Shown in pieces: positions 33,466 to 46,007 of a stretch of 64,000 nucleotides of DNA (positions are counted from its first letter, which is position 1; each line of letters starts with the position of its first letter). The notes beneath the pieces were generated by a model. The model did no database searches, was not told the DNA's origin, and worked only from the letters and a program-made list of their open reading frames with translations. A program made the translations under genes and the position numbers. The stretch covers positions 1,031,001-1,095,000 of the forward strand of contig JAIGNY010002165.1 in the NCBI GenBank assembly GCA_020152595.1. The letters are read 5' to 3'. This stretch comes from Chiridota heheva. Taxonomy: Eukaryota; Echinodermata; Holothuroidea; Apodida; Chiridotidae.

Positions 33466-36400
33466 CTAAATGCTGCTAATCACGTCGAAGAGGAACCTTT
33501 CTTCCTGTACTTTGTCTTTGGTGATGATGTGTAGAATGATCCCATCACCGGTGTATATGTCACGTTCCGCAGCAGAAATGAAGACATCTTTGACCAGAGC
33601 AATTGCTTTTTCCATGCTCATTGGTTCTGCAACGTAACCTTCCTGATTTTTTCCACCAATCTGAATAAGTCAAAAAAACAATACAATATATTCCATATTT
33701 TTGTCGTATTAAATGATTTGTTCAGTGGTCATGAATTTACATCTTGTTTAACAGAGGGCAAAAAGAAACTACTTTAGATATTGAAATTTAAAGATATGGA
33801 CAGGTTATTACAATAACATCTCAAAAGTTCAAAATGGTTGTAAAATGGTTGCTACCGGTCCGTAGACTTTTAGAAGATGCAACAAATTTAAAGGATTAAT
33901 TCAGAAAAAGTCAAAATCTTAGCCAAGATATTCAGTTTCATTTAAAGGATTAATTGTCAAGCTCATCTGAAGAAAGAGGACTTCAAAAAAACAAAATGGT
34001 AAAAAAGCATTCAAAATCTTATTCCGTTGAAGTTGTGAGATATTCAAGTTTGCAAGAAGCCCATTTAAACTGAATTTAGATTAATTCTGAGGAATGTTCA
34101 AAGAAATAATTTAAATAGTAAAAAAATTAAATAAGCTCATCTGATGCCAACTTCCCATAGTAGACTTATTACACGAGATAAGACAGAACTTTAAATTTGA
34201 ACATCTCCTTAACAGAATAAAATTTTGTTTCTTTTGAAGTCCTCTTTCATATAAGATCAACCTACTTGACCACTAAAGTAATCCTTTAATACTGTTTGTA
34301 GCAATGTTTACCAATTTTATTATGCAGTTGAACAAACAGGCTCTATTGAAAACACCAATCCCCTCTGCACTCCTGAGATTATGAGTAGGAATGTGGTAAA
34401 CCAGGGAGCTACAAAAAAACCCTCTAACACTCCAATGAGCTTGAAAAAACAAAATGGTGAAGAAAGCATTCAAAAAAAATCCAGGCCCACTTTTTTTTGA
34501 GTTGTTGATGTTATGTCTGTCCCCAATGATAGCATTCTTACTAGCATAAGCGAATCGCAGGCAACGACCCGTCATTGTAAAGGACTCAAGAATGCTATGG
34601 ACTGTGAATGTGAAAGACTAGTGCAATGGAAATTTCAACCAATCATTGTGTCCATATGACGATTTCACCTCTATAATTACATGAAATGGTGGAATGCTAT
34701 ATACGTCACCAAATAATAATTTAATTGGACAGATGAGTATAAGCACCATTTTTGAGGTAGGTATTAAATTGACATTGTAATCTATCTTGAGGATATAGGA
34801 TATATGGACAGGTAGAGATTTTATAAGCAGAATACTCTTTTGTTTACATCAAAAGTACCTAGAGTTTGATGATTGCAGAGGATTCAAAACCTCTTAGTGC
34901 TCCCATTCAAAGAACATCATTGGTGAAGGATTGGGGAGGTTTTTCCTTTCTTGATTTGTTTCACGGGAGTGTAACAGCACCACAACAGCAAAGGGTGCTG
35001 AGAGGTTAGATCATTCCAAGGTAGGAAGGAGAGTAAACGGGAGATTGAGAGAAACACGAGAACTAAAAGCCAGAAAGCTGTGATTGAGGGGTGTATGGGT
35101 GGTGAGGAAGCATTATGGAGAGGGGATAATTCTATCTGGAGGTTTTTTTTTGGTAAGAGGTGAGTTGTGTGACCTATTCTAAGGCAGGTAATGTCCCTTT
35201 TTGATGTCACAAATTGAGATAAGAATTTCCATAAAATTATAATTAATACAATTTTCAAAAAAACTATTTTCATGGTTTATAGAATATTTTTTTCCAATTA
35301 AGCCCAAGTTGTTGCTACCTGTCTGCAATGAAAAAAACAACAAGCGTGGACAAAGGACATACCTGATTATCTAGGAGTGGTTGTAGGAGAGCACTAGCTG
35401 TACCTGCTGCCTGTAGGTCTCCCTTTCATATGATCCCACAGGGTCAAAGCTGTACACACAACCCTTGCCTAAAAAGAAAATTAATCAATTAATTGCATCT
35501 TGTAACAAATCTCACAAATGAAACAATAAAATGGTCTAATTGGTTCTTATTTCAACATTTGTAAATTACATGTTATTTATTCATTATTATTTATTTCTTG
35601 TTTACATACCGTCTACTAAAATATAGTGCTGTCATGACATATGTCATGATTATCGCGATATCCCGAAATATCTTTTCCCATGACCTGAAATATGCCTCTC
35701 ACGACATATTGTGATACCACAAACTAATACTCAACTAAGAAATTTTCGCGCAGCTAGGCTAGGCTAGGCTACTTCGTACGTTACAATTCTAATGTTATGG
35801 TACTTAATCAAAGGACATTAAAAATAAGCAAAATAATCGTGAAACATAAAAACAAGTAATCAAAAATTGTGCTCCGTCACCACACACTGTCACAAACTGA
35901 TGTAAGTTGGCAAAAAGAACAACAAATTGGTCTAGAATGTGATACTCAGGCTCTCACTTCGATGATTCATGGTCACATTGGCTGAATTACCAAACACGTG
36001 CATGATGCGTGATGAATGTAATAGTCACGCGATTATGTCGTCTGCTAGATCTGCAAATAATTTTTTCTTGCGGTCATCATATCCTGGGAGTAAATTGTAA
36101 CTCCATGATCATATAACGTTAGTGATATTAGCAATTTGTGTTTTGCCTCAGTTTTCTTGAAAAGTATCGCAATACTACCATATTTCGCGATACTTTTCTC
36201 CACAATAATCGATACATAAAAGAGCCATGTTGTGACAGCACTACTAAAATATATTAATTTGTAAGAATAATGCAATAAACAAGAAATACATAATACAATA
36301 CATGTGATAAAACACATCATATGATAATTACCAAGCAGTTCAAGTCTTTTCTAGGACCTGAAACATCTTGGGGACCGTTCATTCTGTAAGTGAGTTTCTA

Positions 36401-39400
36401 AATACTAACAGCGGTATTTTCTCACTAAATTTCTGCATGTACTCCAGGTTTTATTAGTTAATGTGTAGCACTGTTTTACTTGTACATTTATAATTCTTTG
36501 ATATATTTAGAAGTTAGTGCATCACTTACCTCACACAGGGTCACATGTAATTAGGTGACCAATTGAGGTCAGCAGAATTTGAGACTGTTTTCCCCCCATT
36601 TCTTTCCAATCCAGGGACTCCTTTGTTTAGAAACTTTGAAAATTTATTTTCTACGACATTGACACCAAATTTACAACAATTTCCTGCACAAAGGTTCAGG
36701 TGAGGGTTCCAATTTTCTTATCTAAAAGATGACCGATTTTACACTACAGTACCTGTAATCCTAAACAGGGTTTGTTTTCACCGACAAACAGGGTTTGTTT
36801 TCACCGACAAACTGGTTTGTTTTCACCAAAAAACTGGATGTTTTCACTGACAAAAACACTACACACGCTTTGTGACATCACACCGAATATATCAATGAGA
36901 TTTGTTTTAACAGAAAGGAGAAATCTGCAATTTTACTCACCCTCATCGTCTATCCCTGCCAAAATATTATTTGTGTAGTAAGGGAAAAACCTCTTGTAGT
37001 AAAGGATTCTAGACAACATGGCTGCCACAGCATTGCAAGTCATCTTTCTGTGGTGTTCATGTTTATACATCTGCAACAAAATTTATTTACAAACACTGTT
37101 AAGTTTCACAAGGAACAAGAAAAGTAATTGCCAGACTTAAAATGTACACAAGATATTGCTAAATTGAGTCCTTTCACACACTATCATATGCACTGGGTCC
37201 AATCTCGCCCCCCCCCCCTCCCCCAACCCCCCAAGTACACTATTAACACCAGGTCTTTAACCTATTCATTGACATAGATCCTAACCACCATTAGCCTTGC
37301 CTTCCGTAAAAATTACTTGGGTCTTTAGGTAAATACCAAAGCTTGATCGAGAATGGGGCAGGGTGTCAATGACCAAAAGAGGCATTTGTAAGGCATCAAG
37401 GGCACTTTAAGGGCAATACAACAAGTAGCATGCCTTCATCCTCTAAGAAATAAAACTAGGTGCCTAAAAGTATATTATATAGTTATGTTGATTACCATTT
37501 CAACCATTGTTAAACACCAGACAAAATTAAAGCATTACCCTCTCCCTTTCTGGCCACTATGGACTTGCTAATGTTGTGTGGAAATGGATACATACCATAA
37601 CTTGACAAAAAAAATATCATAATGAAAAGAAGGTTTTCACAAACCGTTAGTCTTGCATCTAAAACTTTCTTGAGAGTGAGGACATCTCCATGAAACCCAC
37701 AAGAAGCTAGCACTGTAGTATCAGTTCTGTGGATGGAAAGAAGAACAAAATGATTCCAGACAAGTAGTCAAAATACAATGAATGGTATACACATAGTTTG
37801 CCATCATTTTAAAAGGAGACATAAAGTCTGACACAATCATTAATTTATATGATAGAGCAAGGGTTCTTAATTAAATTTTTGAAGGGCCATCCTTTCACAA
37901 CAGCTTCAGGCGGTGGCCCAATCGCGTGGCAAAACCAGCGTCATGTGACAAACAAAACCTGCCAAAACAATCCCTGAATACAAACAAGTTGAGAGGTTGC
38001 ACGATTAGAAGGATGTACATGTACGGCAGATATCGGTGATTCTCTTATCCACCTTCCTTTGACAAGCTGCGACCCCAATTTATAGCCGAACTAAAGATAA
38101 CTTTTTATTTGATAAGCTGTGATGTTTTAGTGAGCTGATCTGCCTAGGAAAACCCCAAAATAAACCAGTATTTTGCAATTTTTACTAATCTCATTCGGAT
38201 TGATCTTACATGCAATGCAATGTATTGCATTATATAATGACTGTTGTTTGCAGGCCAGATTGGATTGTCTGGCGGGCCGCCTATTAAGAATCACCCTGAT
38301 AAAGGATACAAATCTTAACCAACTACCAAAAACAACAAGTCAAAATCTTATTCCTATCTCAAGTTATTCATGTTTAAAGTCGACACATGGAGGCTGCCAT
38401 TTTGTTCAATTCTGTATTTAAATCTTGTGCATGATGACATAATTTCCCTAACAGAGACATAAAGAATTCAATGTATTTCTTTATAATGTGATTAAAGTGT
38501 TTATTCCATAAAGATGTGACACAAAGTTTTAACAGAATGTTTTGTTGATTTCACGTGTACACAAAAAATTCCTCGACCATAACATAATAAAACAAATTTC
38601 TCATAACCTAGAAATCTTAAGGTAGATTATAAAGAAATACAAAGCATTCCAACATCCTGCTGGGCTGATGATATCATAATCTGCATGTTTTGAAATAAAA
38701 ATTATTTTTCCATTCTTAACAAAAAATTTCAGTCATATGTTTCTCGAAAACATGGTTTGGTTCAAAATATAATGATTTAATTGATATAGATAACTACAGC
38801 CTTTTTGAACAACATAGAGATAACAAGAGAGGGGGTGGGGTTTGTTTGTTTATACATAATAAGTTCCCTGCAGTTATGTGAGATGATTTATCAATTTTTA
38901 ACAATGATATAGAGAGTATATTTGTTGAATTGATTTATGATACAATTGCAATTTTAGCTTTTGTTATTTATAGACCCCCTCAGTCTTCAGTTTATTCATT
39001 TAATGATATCTTAGGCTCTACTCTTTTAAAAATTTCAAATGAGCATAAACATTGTTATATCATGGGTGATTTTAATATTGATATTGTCAAAAACAGTTCA
39101 GTAGACTTTCTTAATACATTATCACACAGGTTTTATGCATTAATAAGCAAACCTACTGAATAACTTGTAATTCTGTAAGTTCAATTACAGAATATTACAA
39201 TATTTTTAGAAATACTAGCTTGATAATCATACTACTGGTGTTTTAAATACTGATATTAGTAATCACTTTCTAATATTCCATCATGTTAATTAATTTTCCT
39301 TGTGAAATAAGATATGGTGCTACTTCAGGTGTATGTAACTATTCACAATGTAATGTAAATAAGTTCATTCAGGCAGTTGGGTCAGTTGACTAAAGCTCTA

Positions 39401-42400
39401 TTTTATCAATTAATGACGCCAACCTTGCATATGATTTATTCGCAAATATTCTTGAAGCAACTTATAATAATTGCTTTCCATTATTTGTATTAATAATAAG
39501 ACCATGGTCAAAAGTGGCACCCATTGATCACTTCAGGTATTCTTAAGTCAATCAAAGTCAAAAATAAATTTTACAGACGTTTATTAAGAAATCCGTCCAA
39601 GGTAAGCAAAACCAACTTCACTCATAACTGAAATAAATGAAATTATGTTATAAACGCTTATCAAAAAATAATTATTTTCATGACAAATTTGATAGCTGTA
39701 AAAATGATGCAAAGAGCACCTGGAGTATTTTCAAGTCTTTTAAATAAAAACACAGCAAATAGAAGTGTTAATACTGTGTTCAAAGATAGTACTAGGTCAG
39801 TCACTGATCCAAAAACTATTGCAAATAACTTTAATAATTTCTTTGTTAACATAGGTCCTACTTTTGCAAGCAAGATTGACAGTAATAACTCATTTAACAA
39901 GTACTTACACCCAACCAAGTATATTATAATTTCTATGTTCCTTTATCCTGTTGTCTAGAAAGAAGTACTCAAGGTAGCAATTCAATTCATGTCTTAAGAC
40001 CAATAAATCTGCTGGCTCTGCCAACTTAAAAGTATAATATAATCAGATAAGTTACTATATAATTGTAATACCTTTAACTCACATTATTAATCTATCATTC
40101 ACCACAGGTGTATTTTCTAACAAACTTAAGATTGCTAAAGTAATTCCCATTTTTATGAAGGATGAACCCGATGTTTATGAAAATTATTGCCCTATATTTG
40201 TTTTACCATGTTTGTCTAAAATAATAGAAAGATTGATGTTTAATCATATTAAAGGTTTTCTTGATAAGCACAATGTATCATTTGAGGATCAATATGGTTT
40301 TAGGCCTGGTCATTCTACAGAAATAGCACTTATCTCTGCCACTGATATATTATACAAAGCTCTTGATAAGAGGGATTCAGCAGTTGGTGCCTTTTTAGAT
40401 CTTTCAAAGGCCTTCGATACTATTGATCATCAGATCCTTTTAAATAAGTAATCATTCTATGGCATAAGAGGTAATACACTTGTGTAGTTTCATAGTTAAT
40501 TTTGTAATAGGCATCAGTTCGTATATTATAATAATTGTAGCTCTGATCTTTATAATGTTAAATGTGGAGTGGAGTTCCACAAGTTAAAGATAGGTCCATT
40601 TCTTTTTATTATATATACCAATGATATAAGCAATATGTCTACAGAGTCATCACTAATTTTATTTGCAGATAACACTTAACAATTTTATCAGGGTAGTGAC
40701 ACATATGTACCTCCTTAAACTACCAGATCTCATTTCATCTTGCCACCATTGCATACCAGGCTACTAAGAATAATCTTCCGCCACCTTTTATAAAGATGTT
40801 TAGGACAAACAAAGACATACACAACTACAATACCCATCAATCAAACAACATCCATTGTGTTCCCTGTTGCACCAACATTAAAGATTTAATTTGTGCAATC
40901 ATGCAATTGATACATGGAATTCCCTCTCAACTGAGTACAAAGCTGCAATCCCTGGTATGTTTTAGAAAAACCCATAAACATAAATGCATCATGAACTATT
41001 GATTTGTTTTTATTCATTCCCTTTTACTGTTAAATACTTACATCCTTACTTACATCATTACTTTACCTGGGGTCGGGTGGGGTGGGATGGGGACCTGTGG
41101 CTTCGATTGTATGTATTGGTGTGTGGGGTGGGGGTGTTTTGTACTACCAAATTTGTTATCATTTTTGTTTTATGAATTGGGAGTGTTGACTCAGTTCAGC
41201 CCACCAGAGTTTTTATACAACACTTCCTTTCACAACCATATATATTCTTCTGTATATACATATTTCATCAATTTCATAACAAATTTGTAAATAAAAACAA
41301 AACTTTTCTGTAATTATATGTAAATATGTTGTGCAAAAATAAATAAATGGAGTAAAAAATGAATAGAAAATGGCAGCTCCCATAGTACTATTTAGTAGTA
41401 GAATTAAAGTTTTTAATAAAATTATAAAAATTGTGTTAAGATTGCTTAAGGGAGTATGAAACTTGGTCAGAAAAATTTGTTATTTTAAATTTTATCATAT
41501 GAAATAAGGTTATGTCAGACTTTATGTCTTCTTTAAGCCTTTTAATGGTTTGGTTTGTTGAGGTTTAACGGCACCACATGACAGTCAAAGTCAAATGTGC
41601 TAAGAGGGTGTTAATAAATTATGGTGTAAGAGTTAGGATAGTGAGGAGATGGAAGGTTTGTAAGGGAGATAAGGGTGAAAAGCAGAAGAAGAAAAAACTT
41701 TTGGTAAAAAGAAAGGGGTATGTAAGGTTAGGTTTAGAAAGGGAAGGGAGGGGGGAGTTAAATGTGGTGGAAGAGACTTAAAGAATCAAAATGTAAAATG
41801 AAGCAACTTACAGTTGATGTGTTTTGGGTAAATCTCTGCTGTAAATTTGAAAACCCTCACTCAGCCTCGTGTCAGATGCGATGATTGCATAATCCTCTCC
41901 TGCCATTGCAAGCACAGTTCTATAATAGAACAAAGAATATGTGAGTTATATCATTGTGACTTTTTCAAATACCATGTTCCAAAAGTACAATTTTTAAATT
42001 TATTTTCAACAACTTAAAAACCTTTAAGAATCAAAATCAAACAGCCTAAATTTCACAGGATTAGGTCTGCTTCTTTTCTTAATATTCATTAATGATATTG
42101 ATGTTTCCCTTGGCTCCAGGATTTGTAAATTTGCTGATGACACTAAGCTGTACAGGATTGTTGATGATGCTAGGGATTCTTCACTTTTGCAAACTGGTCT
42201 GGATAAGTTAGTTTCTTGGTTCCAAACATGGCAGATGTCATTCAATGTTGATGAATGCAAAGTTATTCATTTTGGTCAGAGCAATTTGGCTATTGATTAC
42301 TGCATGAATGCTTAAAATCTTGGTTGTGTTGATCAAGAAAGGGATCTAGGTGTTGTCATTACTAGCAATCTGAAGCCTTCTAAACAGTGTGCTTTAGCAG

Positions 42401-44069
42401 CTGCAAGGGCAAATAGGATGCTTGGTTTGATTAAAAGAAACTTTTGTTTCAGAAGAGAGTTGTTCTTAATTTGTATAAGCAGTTAGTTAGGTTTCACCTT
42501 GAGTATACTATTCAGGCTTGGAGTCCCTTTTATGAAAAGGATAAGTTCATTTTCAAGCAGGTTTAGCGAAGAGCCACTAGACTTATTCCCGAAGTAAGGA
42601 ATCTCTCTTATGAATCTAGGTTGCGAATTCTTAGTTTGACCACTCTTGACTTGAGAAGAGTACGTGGCGATATGATGCAGGTTTTTAAGTTCCTATCCGG
42701 TAGTGATGCTTTGACTTCCTGTAATTTCTTGCATGTTTCAGCTAATCCTCATGTGACACGTGGTAACAATTTAAAGTTGACCAAAGAGTTTTCACGGATA
42801 GATATTCGGCGTTTTAGCTTTTCGCAAAGAGCTCCTAATGAGTGGAATGGTTTGCCTGAGTGGGTAGTTAGTTCCAATTCTGTTCACAATTTCAAAGTCT
42901 ACATTGATAAGTTTTTTACCAACTCTGGGCGTCTTTGATTATGTTTTTTTTGTGGTGGTGGTGGCGTTACTTTGGACTTTTCATGGGGTGACTATCCCTT
43001 CTTAGCCCGTAATCTTGCTATGTTATGTTTAATATGTTATGGCTCATGATCTACTTTTGAGATAGGAAAAATTTCATGATTTTATCATGATTTTATAAAA
43101 GTTTTTTGATATCTTATTCTTTGCAGAACACTAGTAAACAAGTTTGGCTACTACTTTATCAATTTTTTAGATTTTATAAATAAAGTTTTTATATCGAAAA
43201 TAATTTTGGGACCAATTCTGGTTGCAAAATTTTGTGGACATGACCACTGACTTTTTCTATATTGTGGGACACAATTCTCAATTTGCATACTTTCATGCCC
43301 TAATCCAGAGGATTAGGTGACTACATGATTTGGACATGAAGATTCATGCTATGGTTTTGCAAATAATTTTTCATGAGTGGGAGAAAAATATGTTAAACAA
43401 GATAAACACCAGTTTTGGTTTATTTATAAGCAAAAAGGATATGACTTTTGTCATCTTCTCTAATTTCAAAATTACTGAAAGAGAGAGTACATGACTTTAT
43501 GACATGTTACCTCTACATTTACAATAAATTAGTTCAAAACAATCAAACACAGTGAACTTTGAGGCTAAATTGTGGTAACATTTAATGTTAGAAATCCTTC
43601 AAAATGGCCACCGTTTTGCACGATTTGGTCAAAAACTTGTAGTTTTGGAGGAGATGAAAATGGGTTGTGAATGTATTTTGGAGCTAGTCTGATGCAACAG
43701 GAATTTGTCTTTATCAGGTTTGCAAAAAAAAATTCAGTACGTTTATCAAAATCACAAAAAATTGGTGATTTTCTCATTGACTTGATAAGTGCCTCCTCGC
43801 CCTCCAGCTAGGAAACCATACTGTGCCCTATACTCCCATTGTGGACATGTAACAAAAAGTAAAGTTTACTTTAGTCAGTCTAACTTCAGACTTAGGCCCT
43901 AGTTTTTGGTAAAAGCTTAGGCGGACATTCTTATTCTTTAACACGTTAGGCTAAACAAATCTCACCCTCCATTCATGGCATATGGATTAAACCCTCGCTC
44001 GATGGCCGAGTTTGATGTTTCTTCTTGATGCCTCATATTGTTTGGCATTCCATAGTTTAAAACCTCCAT
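33466..44069 (-). CDS. PSMB1: PSMB1, 20S proteasome subunit beta-6
   Basis: Six exons read on the minus strand: 44069-43966, 41919-41812, 37726-37645, 37070-36941, 35468-35363 and 33660-33466 (TAG). Signature stretches are [107 protein letters not shown] and [19 protein letters not shown]. The product is a non-catalytic beta subunit of the 20S core, in cytosol and nucleus. If one missing base in exon 5 is allowed for, the length is 241 residues, equal to human PSMB1. As given, exon 5 shifts frame and stops early. The start chosen is the first ATG after an in-frame stop; in-frame ATGs also lie 7 and 11 codons on. The exon 3 donor is GTTTGT, a weak site. A possible poly(A) signal is at 33264-33259. 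The introns hold two LINE copies in antisense or sense, a hAT-like element and TTAA foldbacks. Confidence 0.92.
33946..34285. mobile_element. TTAA foldback element, second copy
   Basis: TTAA (33942-33945), AGGATTAATTGTCAAGCTCA... and ...TGACCACTAAAGTAATCCT followed by TTAA (34286-34289). It is 340 bp, in PSMB1 intron 5. A partial copy lies just upstream at 33715-33900. Confidence 0.65.
34945..35200. repeat. dispersed repeat with purine-rich tail, second copy
   Basis: GTAACAGCACCACAACAGC, GGTTAGATCATTCCAAGGTA and GGAGATTGAGAGAAACACG match 32305-32580. In PSMB1 intron 5. Confidence 0.55.
35363..35468 (-). CDS. PSMB1: PSMB1 exon 5 with a one-base deletion
   Basis: The exon begins in frame ([19 protein letters not shown]) and then shifts near 35410-35414, reading into a TAG. 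The next frame restores the family sequence ([14 protein letters not shown]). Both splice sites are good (CTTTTTAG acceptor, GTATGT donor). The exon is 106 bp, but the phases of exons 4 and 6 require 107, which locates one missing base independently of homology. A single-base read or consensus error, a heterozygous indel or a recent null allele could each explain it. The rest of the gene shows no decay. Confidence 0.85.
35624..36243. mobile_element. hAT-like non-autonomous element, copy 2 (inverted)
   Basis: TAGTGCTGTCATGACAT at the left and GTTGTGACAGCACTA at the right are flanked by a perfect 8-bp duplication, CTAAAATA (35616-35623 and 36244-36251). The body is the reverse complement of the 25272 copy through its full length. 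It lies in PSMB1 intron 4. Confidence 0.85.
36765..36850. repeat. short tandem repeat of about 22 bp, four copies
   Basis: CAGGGTTTGTTTTCACCGAC and decaying versions follow each other, in PSMB1 intron 4. Confidence 0.8.
37857..38302. mobile_element. probable hAT-like MITE with diverged ends
   Basis: CAAGGGTTCTTAATTAAATT ... GGGCCATCC at the left and GGCGGGCCGCCTATTAAGAA ... TCACCCTG at the right are approximate inverted repeats typical of hAT ends (CAGGGNTTCTTAA). The flanks (ATAGAG, ATAAAG) are only weakly alike. In PSMB1 intron 2. Confidence 0.4.
38729..41340 (+). mobile_element. L2/CR1-group LINE with endonuclease and RT, dead
   Basis: Frames in order give an APE-type endonuclease ([32 protein letters not shown] at 38820-39160), a linker, the RT ([55 protein letters not shown] at 40155-40450; [16 protein letters not shown] near 40640) and the C-terminal block ([24 protein letters not shown] at 40796-40950). 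Many stops and shifts separate them. It sits in PSMB1 intron 2 in antisense. The 3' end near 41340 is A/T-rich with AAATAAATAAAT. It differs from the 13-kb family. Confidence 0.8.
41545..41780 (+). repeat. dispersed repeat copy with uninterrupted TTAA site
   Basis: TTTGTTGAGGTTTAACGGCA, CATGACAGTCAAAGTCAAAT, then a purine-rich tail. It serves as the empty-site reference for the piggyBac-like insertion at 3647-4713. Confidence 0.6.
42052..43045 (+). mobile_element. same CR1-like LINE family, copy B, 5'-truncated
   Basis: It matches copy A from the palm ([10 protein letters not shown]) to the 3' tail, in antisense within PSMB1 intron 1. The last 105 codons (42621-42938) are open and end SGRL then TGA, giving the complete C-terminus that copy A lacks. 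The 3' UTR has the GGTGGT tract, the TCATGGGGTGACTA motif and a short (ATGTT) tail. Other stops show it is dead overall. Confidence 0.85.
43046..43965. other. PSMB1 intron 1, nothing recognised
   Basis: Between CR1-like copy B and exon 1. AT-rich, no exon or repeat end identified. Confidence 0.5.
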
Positions 44070-44099
44070 ATGTGCAATTTTTCAAATATTTTTCAAGTG

Positions 44100-44285
44100 A
44101 AACCGAGACGAAAAACTGAGCGCAGAAAAGTGTTTAATCATTAGAACAACAAACCGCAATTGCACGTTTCTTGAAAAGGTTGCATGAGACTAGTACGCAG
44201 GCGCGCTTTTGGTGAGCGACAGATCTTGTTTATTTTGGGGCATTACGTAGTTGGTAGGTTCGGAACAGCTGGTTCTTTTGTTTAA
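44100..44285 (-). promoter_or_regulatory. probable PSMB1 5' UTR/promoter region, part duplicated at 59.2 kb
   Basis: This is the sequence just upstream of the PSMB1 start, somewhat richer in CG than its surroundings (GGCGCGC, TACGTA, CAGCTG). About 125 bp of it (44155-44280) recur inverted at 59166-59292 with few differences. No TATA box or initiator was identified; the promoter role rests only on position. Confidence 0.35.
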
Positions 44286-44519
44286 TTTACTTAAAATTGG
44301 TGGCCTATTTAAGTGTCATGACACGATTGATTGTTATGCTTAGGAAGTTTAAGGTATCCGCGGGGAATTTTGAATTACTTTTTGGCAATAAATTCGAGGA
44401 AGAGTTTTTAAGGTTAAGCAGAATGAAAGTTAATAAAATGTAAAAAGTGGATAATTTCAATGATATTACTATGGGGAACAGGTGATAGGCCTGATACTAT
44501 CTTCCCTGATTACTTCAGG

Positions 44520-44625
44520 GGTTACACAAGGCTGTGGGAGTGAGGGCGAGGGAGATGGAGACGGGGGTTAAGGGGATGGAGGGGTAGGGTGGGGTTGGAG
44601 GGGAAGGGGAGGGGAAAGGTGAGTG
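44520..44625. repeat. G-rich purine tract
   Basis: GAGGGCGAGGGAGATGGAGA continues through many GGGG runs. It lies 0.5 kb upstream of PSMB1. Confidence 0.7.
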
Positions 44626-44916
44626 GGAAATTTCTTTCCAATTTTACATTTTTGTAAATTTGTTGAGCTGGCTGTCAAACTACAAGTCCTGGTCCGAGGG
44701 GGTAAGGAACTAGAGTAAGACTACGTGTTTATAAAACATAGACTAGAATGTTAAGCCTGTCAATTGTTGCGAGTTCAGATTTCGTTTTATGGGGGAAAAT
44801 AAGGGGAACTTTTCCATTTATGTTTTCTATTACAAGGTTGGGCGTATGCAATAATTAAATGGTTCATGGAAAACATCTTAATGTAGTTGGGCTCCTAATT
44901 TATGCGCTTGGAAATG

Positions 44917-45040
44917 TGTGACTCACCCGGTGTGACTCGCCCGGTGTGACTCGCCCGGTGTGACTCGCCCGGTGTGACTCGCCCGGTGTGACTCGCCGGT
45001 GTGACTCGCCGGTGTGACTTCGCCAGTGTGACTCGCCCAG
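44917..45040. repeat. 14-bp minisatellite (GTGACTCGCCCGGT)
   Basis: About eight units, the later ones shortened to 13 bp by loss of a C. Each unit carries TGACTC, and the first has the full TGACTCA (an AP-1-like site). It is about 0.85 kb upstream of PSMB1. Confidence 0.9.
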
Positions 45041-45044
45041 ACAA

Positions 45045-46007
45045 GGTGAGCCGTTGCACCAAGATTGGTGACCAACACTTAGTCACTTAGGTGGCTGACA
45101 TTTTTTTTTAAATGACTTACCCCAATCACTCGCCTCTGCACAAAGTAAATGGGTCTGGAGAAAATTGACTCATACCAGAGTCACTCTGGTGACTGACAAT
45201 TTGGTACGGTAACACACATGTGGTTGTGAGACACATTTTTATATGTCGATGAATCACATTTAACTGACATTGCCGGGGGGAGTAGGAGCGGGTCATATGA
45301 CTGACAAGTGCATTAAGCTTAGTTAGAGAGTCTCTGCCCTAGGGAAAAGTTGAATAACCGAAATCAAAATGGCTTAGGCCTTGGCGTATTCACACAAGCA
45401 CTTTGGATTGATATAGGTCTACCATGTATAACATCCACTCGTATTGCATTTGACATTTGGATAGGATAGCATAGAAACAATACATTATTTCGGCGTGTAT
45501 TGTTGTAGATTCAAGTTCCCATAGCCCCAGTAAAAATAACCAAAATTGAATTGCACGGTATAACAAGTGTTTACATTTTTCACTCGCATATACCAAAGCA
45601 ACTGATTGATGTTTAGTATATGCAATGAAAAAAAGCTATTGAGCTTGGTGAGGCTCTGTACAATTTGATTATCCTTTATATTTTCATAGCAATCTCTTCA
45701 TTTGATTAGACTTGACAATGTCAGCTTGTCATGGATGTTCCATGTCAGTTAGGGGTAGGCCTATATCGCCTCTTGTCCGATCACCATTGCAGAAAATAAA
45801 AAGTTTCTAATAACAATGATATCAAATTCCAATAAAATATTATTCAATATTCATCAATCATACTACAGCCTATATGAAAGTTCTTGTATTCACAATGTTT
45901 TGTGGCAAAAATCACTTTTGACTCAATATATTATATCTATTAAAGAAAGAAAAAAATATGCATGTACATTGATGATAACAGCTTAATTTAACCATGAGGT
46001 ATTGGAT
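45045..46007. other. upstream of PSMB1, nothing recognised
   Basis: Degenerate TGACTY/CACTCGCC traces of the minisatellite continue to about 45200. No exon seen. Confidence 0.45.

Noticed and set aside
42024..42260. 78-codon minus frame within PSMB1 intron 1
   Set aside because: Antisense shadow of the CR1-like RT coding strand.
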